A stretch of 64,000 nt of DNA from Chamaecrista fasciculata. Lineage: Eukaryota; Streptophyta; Magnoliopsida; Fabales; Fabaceae. Position numbers and translations under genes: made by a program. Positions 48,101-63,171 of this stretch are shown piece by piece. The stretch is from NCBI GenBank assembly GCA_003254925.1, contig QANZ01050062.1, forward strand, positions 35,201-99,200. The letters run 5' to 3'. The number at the start of each line of letters is the position of its first letter. Within the stretch, counting starts at the first letter, position 1. Below the pieces are notes generated by a model that had not been told where the DNA came from, made no database searches, and was given only the letters and a program-made list of their open reading frames with translations.

Positions 48101-49001
48101 TTAGTATATTTGGACAGCAGACAATTCTGGCAGTTATACGACCGCTAAAGGTTACAGTATCTTTTTTGAACAGTTATCTTCTATTAACAGGCCTATCAGT
48201 CTCAATCAAGATTGGAAACATCTTTGGAAGTAGAAAATTCCAATGCGCTTAATTTTTTTTCTTTGGAAATTTTTTAATGATGCACTACCTACACGCAGCA
48301 TCCTTCATCATCACCATGTTCCAATTTCTCAAGAGTATCCTCTGTTTGATTCACGTGAATCAGAATCCTTACAACATCTTTTCTTCCATTGCTATTTTGC
48401 ACGTGCATTTTGGTTTGAATCCCCCCTTCAAATTCGATCAGATACAATTCCTCCCCACAATATTAAATTATGGATGATTGACTGGCTATCTCATGATGAG
48501 CCTTTTTCTCATCTGTCTGATTCAAGGATGGTCCATAATAATAGTCATCTCGTCGTTTTTATCCTCTATGAAATTTGGTTCTCTCGCAATAGAAGGATTT
48601 TTGGAAAAGCTGATGTTCATCCTTTTTCAACCATTGATCACGCAATTCATAACTACCACAATAACATCAAAGCGAGATCAAATTTCCCTCGTCACACAAT
48701 GTTGCCAGCCGTATCTGATCGTTGTAGACATCCAAATCCTCTGTCTGAGGATAACGGGTCCTTGCTAAATTCTACTGGTTCAAAGATTCTTCTCTTCTTG
48801 TCAAAGTCAAAAATCAGGTATTTTTATGTTTCAGTTTTCATGCAGGATACTTTTGTCAAGAACATCCACGTACACTCCACTCCGGATAAGCGTTTCAAAC
48901 TTTCTGGTGGTCTATGGGCTCTTCGACAAACACTTCTCCAAGTTGCTCGCTCTCTCCAACAGCAACTCATAATCATCACATATTCCTCGGGAATTGCATA
49001 A
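45108..49001 (+). pseudogene. LINE ORF2 remnant (endonuclease, reverse transcriptase, zf-RVT)
   Basis: The endonuclease starts ISWNCRGL (45114) with LVET (about 45207); SDHSPLIVHM (about 45766) is its C-terminal signature. The reverse transcriptase keeps DKAPGPDGLP (about 46450), QNGFVKGRSIQDNI (about 46731), LRQGDPLSPYLF (about 47022) and the catalytic MYADDTILF (about 47162). The tail has an LWKF...LHHHHV...ESLQHLFFHC zinc-binding segment (about 48261-48410). Frame breaks or stops occur near 45504, 45629, 46046, 46510, 46879, 47269, 47498, 48102 and 48232. The frame starts at ATG 45108. Non-functional. Confidence 0.85.
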
Positions 49002-49218
49002 GCGATCTGTGCTCATTCTTGCATTCCTTCTCACCTGTACACGTTGCAACAAGATTGCATCCACTTGCTGCATCCATCTACTGTTCAATGTTTTAGGTTT
49101 GGTCCATCAACAGATCAGTTGCTTTCTTTTCTTCGGTGTTATCTTTTATCGCACAATTTGTATAATTACAACTCCATCTCTATCTTGTATTAATCTGTTC
49201 TGTTAAATAAAAAAAAAA

Positions 49219-50241
49219 GTGGTATAGTGTCTTAGTGAAATTTTTTTTTCTTTTCAATCACGAGTGAGCAGATTTATCATCAGAGGCATTATCACAGCTC
49301 ATGCCTTGGTGAAAGTTGGTCTTAAGATTCTTTGTATTTTGTTTATGCACTAAATTTTAGATACAGTTCTTATTTTTCATTGTAAAGTTTATCAATAAAA
49401 TAAATTTAAAGCAAAAGCATTTTCTCGTCTCTAAATTTTATATCAACTTTCAATTTTGTTCTAATATTTTTGCTATCTTGTCCTAAAATTTTACATTTCG
49501 ATCAATTTTATTTTTTGACCAACTTCTTTCAATAAATTAACAATAAAATTAATCGTGTTTTTCAATTTGAGTTTCTTTTTTTCTATTAATATTATATTTA
49601 TGGCATTAGCCAAATAGAATCAATCATTAATATTTGGCTAAAGTAAAAATAAAGGATAAAATCGATCAAAATATAAAATAGTGGGGATGAAATTAAAAGT
49701 TGATGCAAAGTTTGGAGGACAAAAGGGTATTTTCACCTAAATTTAAAAATACATGTTAAACAAATTTTGTATAGCCAATTATAATGGTGAAAAAATATAA
49801 TTTTTTTATGACTAATCATTGAACAAATAATATGAATTCTTTAATTAAAATAATCTTCTGATAAAAAAAAATAGGAAACCTTATTTAAGTTTCTTTGTAT
49901 TGTTTATTGTGTAATTTTTTTGGAGATCGTCGGCCTCTCTTGTAATTGATCAGCAAATAATTAAATCAATAAATATAGTGAGGGACTACAAAAATTAAGG
50001 AAATTTGAGGATATTCTTCTGTTAAAAATTGTTAATGATTCAGAGCCACTTCTCATAATCGATGGTTACAAAGAGGGGACAATAACATCAACACACAAAA
50101 GTCAATTTTAAGCTAAAGCTACGTTTATATGCTTTGCAATTGGCAAGTAATTATATAGAATCTAATTTTAAGCCTCTAATTTTTTCTTGGAGGTTTTATT
50201 TTCAAGCAGAAAAATCATCTTGATGCCCAAGTAGGCCTTAT
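49219..50241. other. Right part of unit A and duplication junction
   Basis: Non-coding sequence matching 55930-56660 of unit B except for the MITE at 49411-49738. The A/B junction lies at about 50190-50242. Confidence 0.7.
49411..49738. mobile_element. MITE, 328 bp, with empty site in unit B
   Basis: Flanked by AAATTTAAA on both sides (49402-49410 and 49739-49747). Unit B has the uninterrupted target (TAAATTTAAAGATACATTG near 56047). Imperfect inverted arms are present (ATCAACTTTCAATTTTG left, ATCAACTTTTAATTTC right on the other strand). The 9-bp duplication suggests a Mutator-like origin. Related copy at 34705-35055. Confidence 0.8.
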
Positions 50242-50574
50242 CCCATCTGTGAACAACGAAAATTCTTTCTTTGCGGGCAAAATGAAATACAGACTATAGA
50301 GAAAAAGAAACTTCCTCATGTTACAATAGACTAAACAAGTTCTGGTTTCGGTCCATCATTAAAGAAAACACTAAATCATGGCAGAAAGGAAAAGGGCAAT
50401 AAAATCACTAGCACGGCATACAAGGTTACAAGCTTTACACTCAATAAATATCACGGCAAAATGAACTCCCAAAATGCAGCCCAAAGTCTACCCCGGATGC
50501 ATGTATGATTCACACATCCGATGCAGCTCTCCACAACACACCATGAATTCTTAGCCCATAAGCTACTCAAAGAG

Positions 50575-54849
<4,275 letters not shown>

Positions 54850-55900
54850 AATTACTGCAATAAAAGCCGAATAAATAAATAAGCGTATAAGGAAGCACTT
54901 TGACACTAACAGAAACTATGAATTGACAGTCGAATTTTGAATGGCATAGTTACTAAATAAATCAAAGGGGGTGGCAAATAACCTACCACTCTTGAAGAGC
55001 TATAAATCATTCAGAAGTTCAAACCAGTTCATCAAACTTTCACAAGACAGTATAGGCTGAAGTGCCAAGTAGTCAACCCAAAGTGGAAAGCTCATCTCAA
55101 CAACTAACAACTAAAGCTAAGGAGAAAAAATGAATGGGAGAAAAATCCCTAATGAACTTGGACAGAAACGACCCTAAACAGTACAACTTCAGTCTAGTAA
55201 ACAACTAATTCATAGTAACTGATATCCTCACAAATCCAGTTTTAGAAAGGGTAACACTTTGAATAAGTGGATAGTTTGGATTTAATTTTTTGTAGTCTCG
55301 ATATCTGTTTTTATAAATTAAAAAAAATTAAATTCAACAATTAAAAAGTACATTATCCTAATTATCTATATTCATAGTAAACAAGTTCAGTCTAATAAAC
55401 AACTAATTCATAGTAACTGATATCCTCACTACCCCACATTTTAGAAATCCCGAGGCGTGATAGAATGAAAATCTCAAAAAAACAGAGTAAATAAAAAGTA
55501 TCTAATGCCGCAAAACCTTGAACTACGAAAGATTAAAGCGGGCAGGTAGCGCCAAAATCCTAAAGAAAAACGCAATTATGAACAACTGTTTTTGAGTTTC
55601 TCAATAGAGTAAAATCTTTCAAGTTTCACCTTTTCTTTTCGTGTTCGCCGGTTCCGAAAAACTTCGAAAACTGAAACCCGTTTGAGAAGCTCTCGTCTAG
55701 CTGAAATTATATTTGTTTTCGTGTAGCCATGGCGCCGAGGTTCAATGCCTATTGTTTTCGACCAGCGTCTTGCTTTTTAGTCCATCAGGTCCACTGTGAG
55801 CCTTGGGCTTGGGCTTTGGGTATTGGGCTGCTCATTATTGATCGGGCCACGGCCCACTAAGTTGGGCTTCAAAAAGTAAAGATAAAAGGTTTGATTGTGT
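54850..55900 (-). promoter_or_regulatory. 5' UTR/promoter of JmjC copy B with site II cluster
   Basis: Untranslated leader candidate about 55560-55715. Upstream 55800-55868 has a dense run of TGGGCTT/GGGCC motifs (TTGGGCTTGGGC, ATTGGGCTG, CGGGCCACGGCCCAC). Copy A retains only part of this, so the two promoters have diverged. Confidence 0.5.
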
Positions 55901-56499
55901 GCCCCTGAGAGATAAGCACGAGAAGGCAAGTGGTATAGTGGCTTGTTGAAAGTTGGTCATAACTCTTTAAGATTCTTTGTATTTTGTTTATGCACTAAAT
56001 TTTGGATACAGTTCTTATTTTTCATTTTAAGGTTTATCAATAAAATAAATTTAAAGATACATTGTCAAACAAATTTTGTGTAACCAATTATAACGGTGAA
56101 AAAATATAAAAAAAAATGTTTTGTATGACTAATTATTGAACAAATAATATGAATTCTTTCATTAAAATAATATTATGGGTTAGGAATAGGAAACCTTGTT
56201 TATGATTTTTCTTTTGTTCACTTTGTAATTCTTTTGGAGCTCGTCCGCCTCTCTTGGAATAGATCAGTAAATAATTAAATTCAATAAATAAAGTAAGGGA
56301 CTACAAATTAAGAAAATTAGAGGATATTATTCTTCTGCTATAAATTGTTAATGTGATTGAGAGCCACTTTTCAGAATCGATGGTCATCACAAAGAGGGAA
56401 TAATAACATTAACAGACAAAAGTCAATTTTAAACTAAAGCTACGTTATATGTTGCTTTGCAATTGGCAAGTAATCAAATAGGACTGTAAGATAATTTGA

Positions 56500-56622
56500 G
56501 ATATACATATATATATATATATNTATCAATATAAAAATTTAATATAATCTTCAACTTTAAATCAATTCAAACGTTAACGGGCACGCCAAGCCCCTAGTAT
56601 ATATATATATATATATATATGC
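56500..56622. repeat. (AT)n microsatellites with N at 56523
   Basis: AT dinucleotide tracts at about 56505-56522 and 56598-56620. The N is probably an unresolved repeat length. Confidence 0.8.
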
Positions 56623-56884
56623 TGCGAATCTAATTTTAAGCCTCTAATTTTTTTCTTCTGCTGCAGCTTTATCATCGATCTCTGTTTCAAGCCGCTATTG
56701 TCTCTTGCTTAAATAAAATCTGCTGTAATCATTATTATTTTAATCAAATGTTTATGTAAACGAGAGATATTTCATAATATGTATGTTTATAATGATTCTT
56801 TAAGCAAATATCATCAATTCATGGCCTAGTGGTGGCCCCCCTGAATTTTTTCTTCTCTATGTTGGTGTGTCTAATGTCTATAGG

Positions 56885-57330
56885 TTAAAATACTAGTTTG
56901 GTCTCTCATATATTAATTTTTTCTCATTTTGGTCCTCTATAATTTTATTTTCAATTTGATCCCTCACAAATATTTCCATTATCAAAATTAGTCCCTCCAT
57001 TAAATTTTTAACAGAATTAGTGATATAATATTATTAAATGATGATGTGTCAAGTTTTACATACAATAATCATTTTTGTTGCCACATAAGTATATTTTCTT
57101 CTATTTTATTTCACAACATCTATGTTTATCTATGAATTCGGAGAAAACATACTTATATGGCAATAAAAAGAGTATTGTATGTGGCACTTAACTTGACACA
57201 TGATCAACATTGTCATATCACTAACTACTTTAAAAATAGGATAGAAGGATTAACTTTGATAACAAAAAATTTGTGAGGGATTAAATTTAGAAAGAAAATT
57301 TATGAAAGATCAAATTAAGAAAAAGGTAAT
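56885..57330. mobile_element. Outer fold-back element, interrupted by MULE (left part)
   Basis: The left arm, with TTTGGTCTCTCATATA and TTTGATCCCTCACAAATATT, is mirrored at 57240-57310 (AAATTTGTGAGGGATTAAAT and GAAAGATCAAATTAAG), and the mirror continues after the MULE at 60235-60270. The 2.9-kb element therefore inserted into the right arm of an older element. Confidence 0.5.
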
Positions 57331-60224
57331 GAGTAAACTCCCAAATTGGTTCCTGGATAATTGGGTCGCTGACAAATTGGTCCTTGATTTATGGAAATTG
57401 ACAAATAGGTCCCCGAATTTTACTAACGTTAGTCAAATTGGTCCTTCCGTGAAGTGTCGTTTGGGAAGACGCTGCCGTTTGGGTCGCTAACGTGCCACGT
57501 CACCAGTTGGAAAACTGAAAAAAAAAAAAAAACCATCTGTGTTTTTACTGCCACATAAGCATTAATAATAATAAAAAAAAATTCTGCAAAAATCAAATAG
57601 GTCCCTGAGTTTTTTTTTTCAGAAAAAAAAAATAAAATAAAATTTCTAACCCTAACCCTAACCACACCGCATCCACCCACACCCATTTCCCCAAACCTAA
57701 CCCTTGAACCACACCCACACCCAAACCCAAACCCCTTGAACCACACCCACACCCAAACCAAAACACTCAAATTCATTGAACCACACCCACACCCACACCC
57801 AAATCGCCAAACCAAAAGACCCAACCCCCTTGAACCACACCCAAAATCTGTGAACCACGAAGCAAAACATCCGCACCCAAACCATCGATCGAACCGCACC
57901 GACGAACCCATCGACACCAAAACTCCCACACCTTCGAACCCTAAGCTTCTCATCCTTCGACTCATCGTTCGAACCCTAACCATCACAACCCATTTTCCAA
58001 ACCCTCATTTGTTCAGTTGATTTTGAGAAGAGAGAGTGACAAAGTGAAGGTTTCCGGCGAGTTCAGTTGACATTGGTGAGTTTTCCTCCTTGTTGAAACT
58101 TTATGCGATTTTCACTTTAGTCCCTTCATGCATAATTTCCTTTAGGCATTTTTTGCTTCGATTTCTGAAAGATTATTGGAGTAGGGAGTAAACTGGAACG
58201 TTTGGAATTATTGTACACACAATTGTCAATTATATTTTGTGAAATTGGGACTAAAATGAATGGAATTTAAAGAATTCAGGACTAAACTGTCATTTGAGCC
58301 AGTGATCTTTAGATGATTTTACACGGCATTTGTGTTTTCTGATTTGTTTTTTTATTTATTTATGAGACTTTATTCCTCACAGAAATGAGTTCTTCAATAG
58401 TGTGGATTCTTCAAGGACAAAGCGAAGATTTGAGACAACAAAATGTGGGTGTGACCGTAATGTGTTAATATTAACTTCTTGGACTGATGAAAATCCTGCA
58501 AGGGACTTTTATAGATGTCCATTTTATAAGGTATAGATATCATGTGGCCTAGCTTTGAGTAAATAATGTTGTCTTTATAGTGTTGAATTGTAAAGAAATT
58601 GGCCTAGCTGTGGGTTGAATACAGAATCGTAAAATTAGTTGTGGGTACTTCAAGTGGGTAGATGAAGATAACAACTCAAGTGAAGAGAAGGATGAAGTGA
58701 TGGTTGACTTGCTTGCTGTGACGAAGAAAAGGTGCAGAGAGTTGAAGAAGGAAAATGCAATGTATCAAGGACAGTTGAGAAGGTCGAGAATGATTATTGG
58801 GCTTTTGTTGTTGTTGTTGTCATTATGTTTGTTTGTTAAGTGTTTTGTACTAGTGCAAGTTAATGTGATGAACCAAGAATGTTGTACTAATGAGATGTTA
58901 ATGATGAACCAAGACTATGGTCTTTTTGTGCTATGAATTGGTTAATGATGACATTGGTTATTTGGTAATGATGTTGTGTATGACTTTGGTTATTTAGTGG
59001 TATGAAATTGATTAATGAGATGTTATTTGGTAGTGGTGTTTGATGAAGTTGAGAAATGGTAGAAACTGGCCTATTTGGGACTATTGTTCAAAACGGTCCC
59101 CGAATTTTGTTAAACGTGTATTTTGTTGGCCGAATAAGTCCCTGGAAAATGTTGATTAGTTAAACAAAAACAAGAACTAATGCCTGGTGAGAAATAGACA
59201 AATATGGATGACTTGTTCTGCATTGTTGGCCAAATAGGTCCCCGAATAATTGAAAACGTTCATTTTTTTTGTCAAATAAATCCCTGAAAAATAAATGCAG
59301 TTTAAAAATTCTTGCAAAGTCCCTGCCTATTTGTTGGTACATCCTAGTTTTGCCAAACTGATTAATGAATGTTAAGCCAATTTTTCAAACCTGTAAAATG
59401 CAACAAGTAATGCCAGCCAAAAGATGCATAAATTAACATGATAATATTTACCAACATCAACATAAACATTGTCAGAGTACCAATTTTTTTGCAATTTCCA
59501 TTCCATTGTGCAAGGAAAGTGCAAAAAAAATCATAAATACCTAGTTCATTTTTTTTCCACGGACTTGTTCGATGGTTTGGGTTCTATTGTTTTGGGTGAG
59601 ATGGGTGTGGGTTAGATGGGTTTGGGTGCGACTCGTTTGGGTTCGTGCGATGGGTTAGGGTGTGATGGTTCGGTGTGATGGGTTGCGATGGTTCGTACGG
59701 TTAGGGTGTGTGGTTCGTGTGGCGGCTAGGGTTTTGTGGCTAGGTTTTGGGGGTGTGTGGGTTAGGGTTGGTTCGTCGATGGTGAGTGTTGGTGAGGGTG
59801 AGGGTTCGAGTGTTTTGTAGGTGTGTGGGTGAGAGGGTTCGTGAGTGTGGGTTGTGTGGGTTAGTATTTTAGGGTTCGATGGGGGTGGAAAATGGGAAAA
59901 ATATGAGGGGTAATTTGGTAATTTCCTAGGGATTAGTTTGAATACATAGGTATTTAGGTGATGTGGCGAAAATAGCTGACCTGGCACGATTTTTTTTTTC
60001 AGATTAGTCCTTTGCTGACGTGGCATTTAACGTGCCACGTCAGCCGTTAACGGCCACATCAGCGGAGTAACGGCCATGTCAGCGTCCTCCCAAACGGCAA
60101 CTTCACGGAATGACCAATTTGACTAACGTTAGTAAAATTCGGGGACCTATTTGTCAATTTCCATAAATCAGAGACCAATCTGTCAGCGACCCAATAATCC
60201 AGGGACCAATTTGGGAGTTTACTC
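57331..60224. mobile_element. Mutator-like element (2.9 kb) carrying a GRF zinc-finger gene
   Basis: Inverted ends GAGTAAACTCCCAAATTGGT and its complement extend for about 150 bp (ACGTTAGT...GGACCTATTTGTCAATTTCC shared in pieces), with a perfect 10-bp direct repeat AAAAGGTAAT on both sides (57321-57330 and 60225-60234). Subterminal C-rich (57640-58010, ACCCACACCC) and G-rich (59570-59890) tracts also mirror each other. No transposase frame: non-autonomous. The only recognisable gene is the GRF zinc finger at 58385-58936. Confidence 0.85.
58385..58936 (+). pseudogene. GRF-type zinc-finger protein gene inside the MULE, frameshifted
   Basis: Exon 1 ends at 58530 (TATAAG|GTATAG) and exon 2 runs 58625-58936. 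The zinc-finger frame reads TKCGCDRNVLILTSWTDENP then ARDFYRCPFYK, and exon 2 adds ISCGYFKWVDEDN: a Cys-x-Cys...Cys...Cys GRF finger, which binds single-stranded nucleic acid in other proteins. After it come an acidic/basic helix (LLAVTKKRCRELKKEN) and a hydrophobic helix (IIGLLLLLLSLCLFVKCFVL), a likely membrane anchor, as in many small plant GRF proteins. The only nearby ATG (58385) is in another frame; a single-base loss between it and 58400 would explain this. Alternatively an upstream exon joins at the acceptor CACAG (58382). Confidence 0.7.
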
Positions 60225-60344
60225 AAAAGGTAATTCATGAGATTAAGGATCAATTTAAGTATTATTATCTCTCCAATCTCATTATTTCTTTACATTTTTT
60301 ATATGTTTTATATCTTATAATATTGATAATATATAGAAAAAAGA

Positions 60345-60585
60345 ATTTGCCAAAAATACATTTTGGTCCCTAATGTTCACCCAAAATTCTATTTTGGTCC
60401 TTAATAATTTTTTGTTTTGTTTTGATTCTTAATATTTTCTAAAATTTTCATAATTGGCCCTTAACTATTGAATATGGTTATATTTCTCTCGTCTCAAATT
60501 CGAACATCAGGAACCAAAAAAGAACTTTAGATAAGCATTAAGGACTAAAATAAGATTTTGACCAAAAATATTATTTCGGCCCCCT
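60345..60585. mobile_element. Small fold-back relic with TTTTGGTCC phrases
   Basis: Left arm ACATTTTGGTCCCTAATGTT and TTTTGGTCCTTAATAAT are mirrored by CATTAAGGACTAAAATAAGA and AACATCAGGAACC near 60505-60560. No target duplication found. Confidence 0.4.
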
Positions 60586-60599
60586 AACCAAAAATCCTA

Positions 60600-63170
60600 G
60601 CTCCGCCCCTGCGAGAGAGGGTTATATATAATTAACTCTTGTTCATGCACTGATCATATAATGCATGTGGTGTACCAAAATGTCACGCCTCCAAGAACAG
60701 TTAGATTATATTTAGCTTCATTATAAAAATATGGTTATAAATTATTGATATATATTCTTATGGTTCATTTTGAATGGTTTGTGTTGCACGATTTTATTGC
60801 TTATTATATTCAAATCCAGCAATAACTTAATTTAGACGACTGATGTGTGTGTGCGCGTGTGTATATATATATATATATATATATTCATGCACTGCAAGCG
60901 ATGATAACTTCAAGTTCCTACGGCTACGCAAAACAAAAAGAATTCCACATATCTTGTAAGACAACTCTACCAATTTTTATACATATGTAATCTTTTTCTT
61001 CTGGTTTTTATGAGTTCTTAATTATCTGAAATGTAAAAAAAAAATTGATAAAATAAGAAAAATTAAGTCAGATTCAGAGTTTCATGAATAAAACGTGCAT
61101 AAGATTAGTATTCTATTGTAATTGTAATTAATCAAGAGCCTCCTTCATCATTAATTATATTTGATTCAATTGCACACACCAATCATTGGCCTTCTCTCAA
61201 TTATTACGTTCCTTGCGACGTTTGTGATGAAGAGTGAGTTTTATCAAACAAAATTGAAAGGAGGGTGAAGTAGCAGCCATCATCATCACCATTATATAAT
61301 TTCCTAACAAATAGGGCTTGTGGAATAAAATAATTAATGACATGAAGAGAGAAGAAAAAGCAAAAAAGCAAGAAAAAGAAGAAAAAAGCAGAAAGCAGCT
61401 TGAAAATATAATCAAAGAATCTATTTACCCGACCTCATAGGCAGATTTCTATGTCGATACCAGCTTTGACAGGTGTTGCCGACAAATAACTAACACACAG
61501 TGAAATATATGTAAAATCATTAGAAATTAAAAACACCTATGAGTGTGACTTCAATTAGCTATCTAGGGTAGCCAGCTGATCGATAAACCAAAAATTTATG
61601 AAATAACAGGCAAATTAAAGTAAGAGAAATAAATTAAAAAGAAGAAGCTTCAATTAATGCTTTCATCAGTTCATGAATATATATATATGGATGTTCCTTT
61701 TCTTGTTTAATTTGTTGATTCCTTGCAAAGTATGTTAGCATGTCACTTTCTTTTGTGTTGCATGCATGGCCCTTAATTATTAGTACTAGATGATAATGAA
61801 GGCTAATAATAAAGTGATAAGATTCACCCTAACAAAGATCTTATTAGGCGCCTAGTTATTTATTAATGTCTGTTAAATGCACGAACAGACTGAAGATTCC
61901 CGTTGAAAATTAAACAAAGGCCAAAAGTGAAGAAGACGTCGATATGATACATTAATCAAGCCTTGAAATAATTTGTCGCACATGCTTACGCATTTCTTCC
62001 TTATTTTTGGTTGATAAATCAAATTCTATATTCATCCATATATATCCATGCAACTCTGTTAATTAATAGCAGATGAATATTTTAATCATCCTTTTTCTCA
62101 AAAAAAAAATTAATGCTTGTTCAAACCAAGACAGGAGTAAAAACTACCTAGCTAATTAATAAAAGCGCCTCCATAAAAATTTGTGCATAATACCTTACCT
62201 ATGAGTATTGAAGTACTTACAAGTTACAACTCCAACTAAGGATGTGTTGAACTGTTGCTCATAAAAAAACTACTTGATTGCAAAAAAAAAAAAAAAAATC
62301 TTAATTGAATTACTCTATTTTGGTGTTGTGGTATTAATTGAGAACTTGGTAGCAATTTATATATTGCTACCTAATTTCTTTTTGTCAAAACTATCTACGT
62401 ACGTACATAATTTGGTTTTATATTATAGTTGATTAATTAGAGGTTTTATTATGAACGTACGGTAGTAATTTTTAATTTTTTTTATTAAAATTAACTTGTC
62501 AGTATACTATACTTAATTAGTTTTGCAATCTAACAATATATGATTTTTGTTTCTTCTGTACGTATTTTAGGTTGTTATAAATATAAATCTAATGCGGAAG
62601 TTAGGTTTCAACATATTAACATGTTAATTAAGCATACAAAGGGTCCTTAAATTAATTATAAACTACATTCTCAGATTCTCTATGTATGTATAATATGTCT
62701 ATAAAACGTACGGCACCCTCTTTCCACAGTCTACTTTTCCTTGCTCATTATTGAACCTTTTATTGATATATTCCTTTTTAAAGGTGCATTTTTCAAATTA
62801 AGACCTTTAATAGAAAAAAAAAAAAACAAATTTTGATGGATGTAAGTTCAAAAGAAGAGGAACACACATGACACATCCATGCATGATAAAAGCAGCATTA
62901 ACATTAGAGAATTGTCGCTCTTTTTTTTTCATAAAAAAGGGCAAATATTATCTTACCATAATTATCGCTCTTCTTGAAAGTTTCAAGAAAAAGCAACAAT
63001 CTAGGATTTGTAACTGTTCATAGCTTTATAAGGGTGTATGAGTGTATCTATATAATTTTATAACATAAACTACGGTAAGATATATAATATTTGCATAATA
63101 TATTTTCTACGTTTTTTTAGGCTACAAAAATTTCACATCGAAACTTTTAATGAAAATATATAATAGGTAA
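60600..63170. other. AT-rich non-coding stretch
   Basis: Contains (TA)n near 60861-60884, an AAG-rich purine tract (61340-61400) and poly-A runs at 62281-62297. Short frames such as 61197-61415 (minus) are low-complexity. No gene recognised. Confidence 0.45.
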
Positions 63171-63171
63171 A

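Larger units (their letters stand above)
43252..49218 (+). mobile_element. L1-type LINE, degenerate, with poly(A) tail
   Basis: Inserted between ...GTGCCCCTGAGA and GTGGTATAGTG, which are only about 18 bp apart in unit B, giving a clear empty site. The order is an ORF1-like region, then ORF2 (endonuclease, reverse transcriptase, zinc-binding/RNase H-like tail), then poly(A) ending at 49218. Several stops and frameshifts disable it. No clean target duplication; about 17 bp of B-like sequence is missing at the site, so insertion may have come with a small deletion. Confidence 0.88.
37262..50190. repeat. Tandem segmental duplication, unit A
   Basis: Homology with unit B (50242-56660) starts at CCATCTGTGAACAACGAAAA and ends after GAATCTAATTTTAAGCCTCT. 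Colinear throughout except for insertions: the LINE (43252-49218) and MITE (49411-49738) are in A only. The unit carries one complete JmjC gene and its flanks. The pre-insertion size was about 6.5 kb. Confidence 0.9.

Noticed and set aside
57429..57986. 185-codon minus-strand frame rich in Gly/Cys/Trp/Val
   Set aside because: It is the low-complexity ACCCACACCC arm of the MULE read backwards, not a protein.
59655..60026. Minus-strand Pro/Thr/His-rich frame
   Set aside because: Mirror arm of the same MULE; a low-complexity product.
62700..62760. Possible miR396-like TTTCCACAG segment
   Set aside because: Only the first bases match and no hairpin partner is visible.
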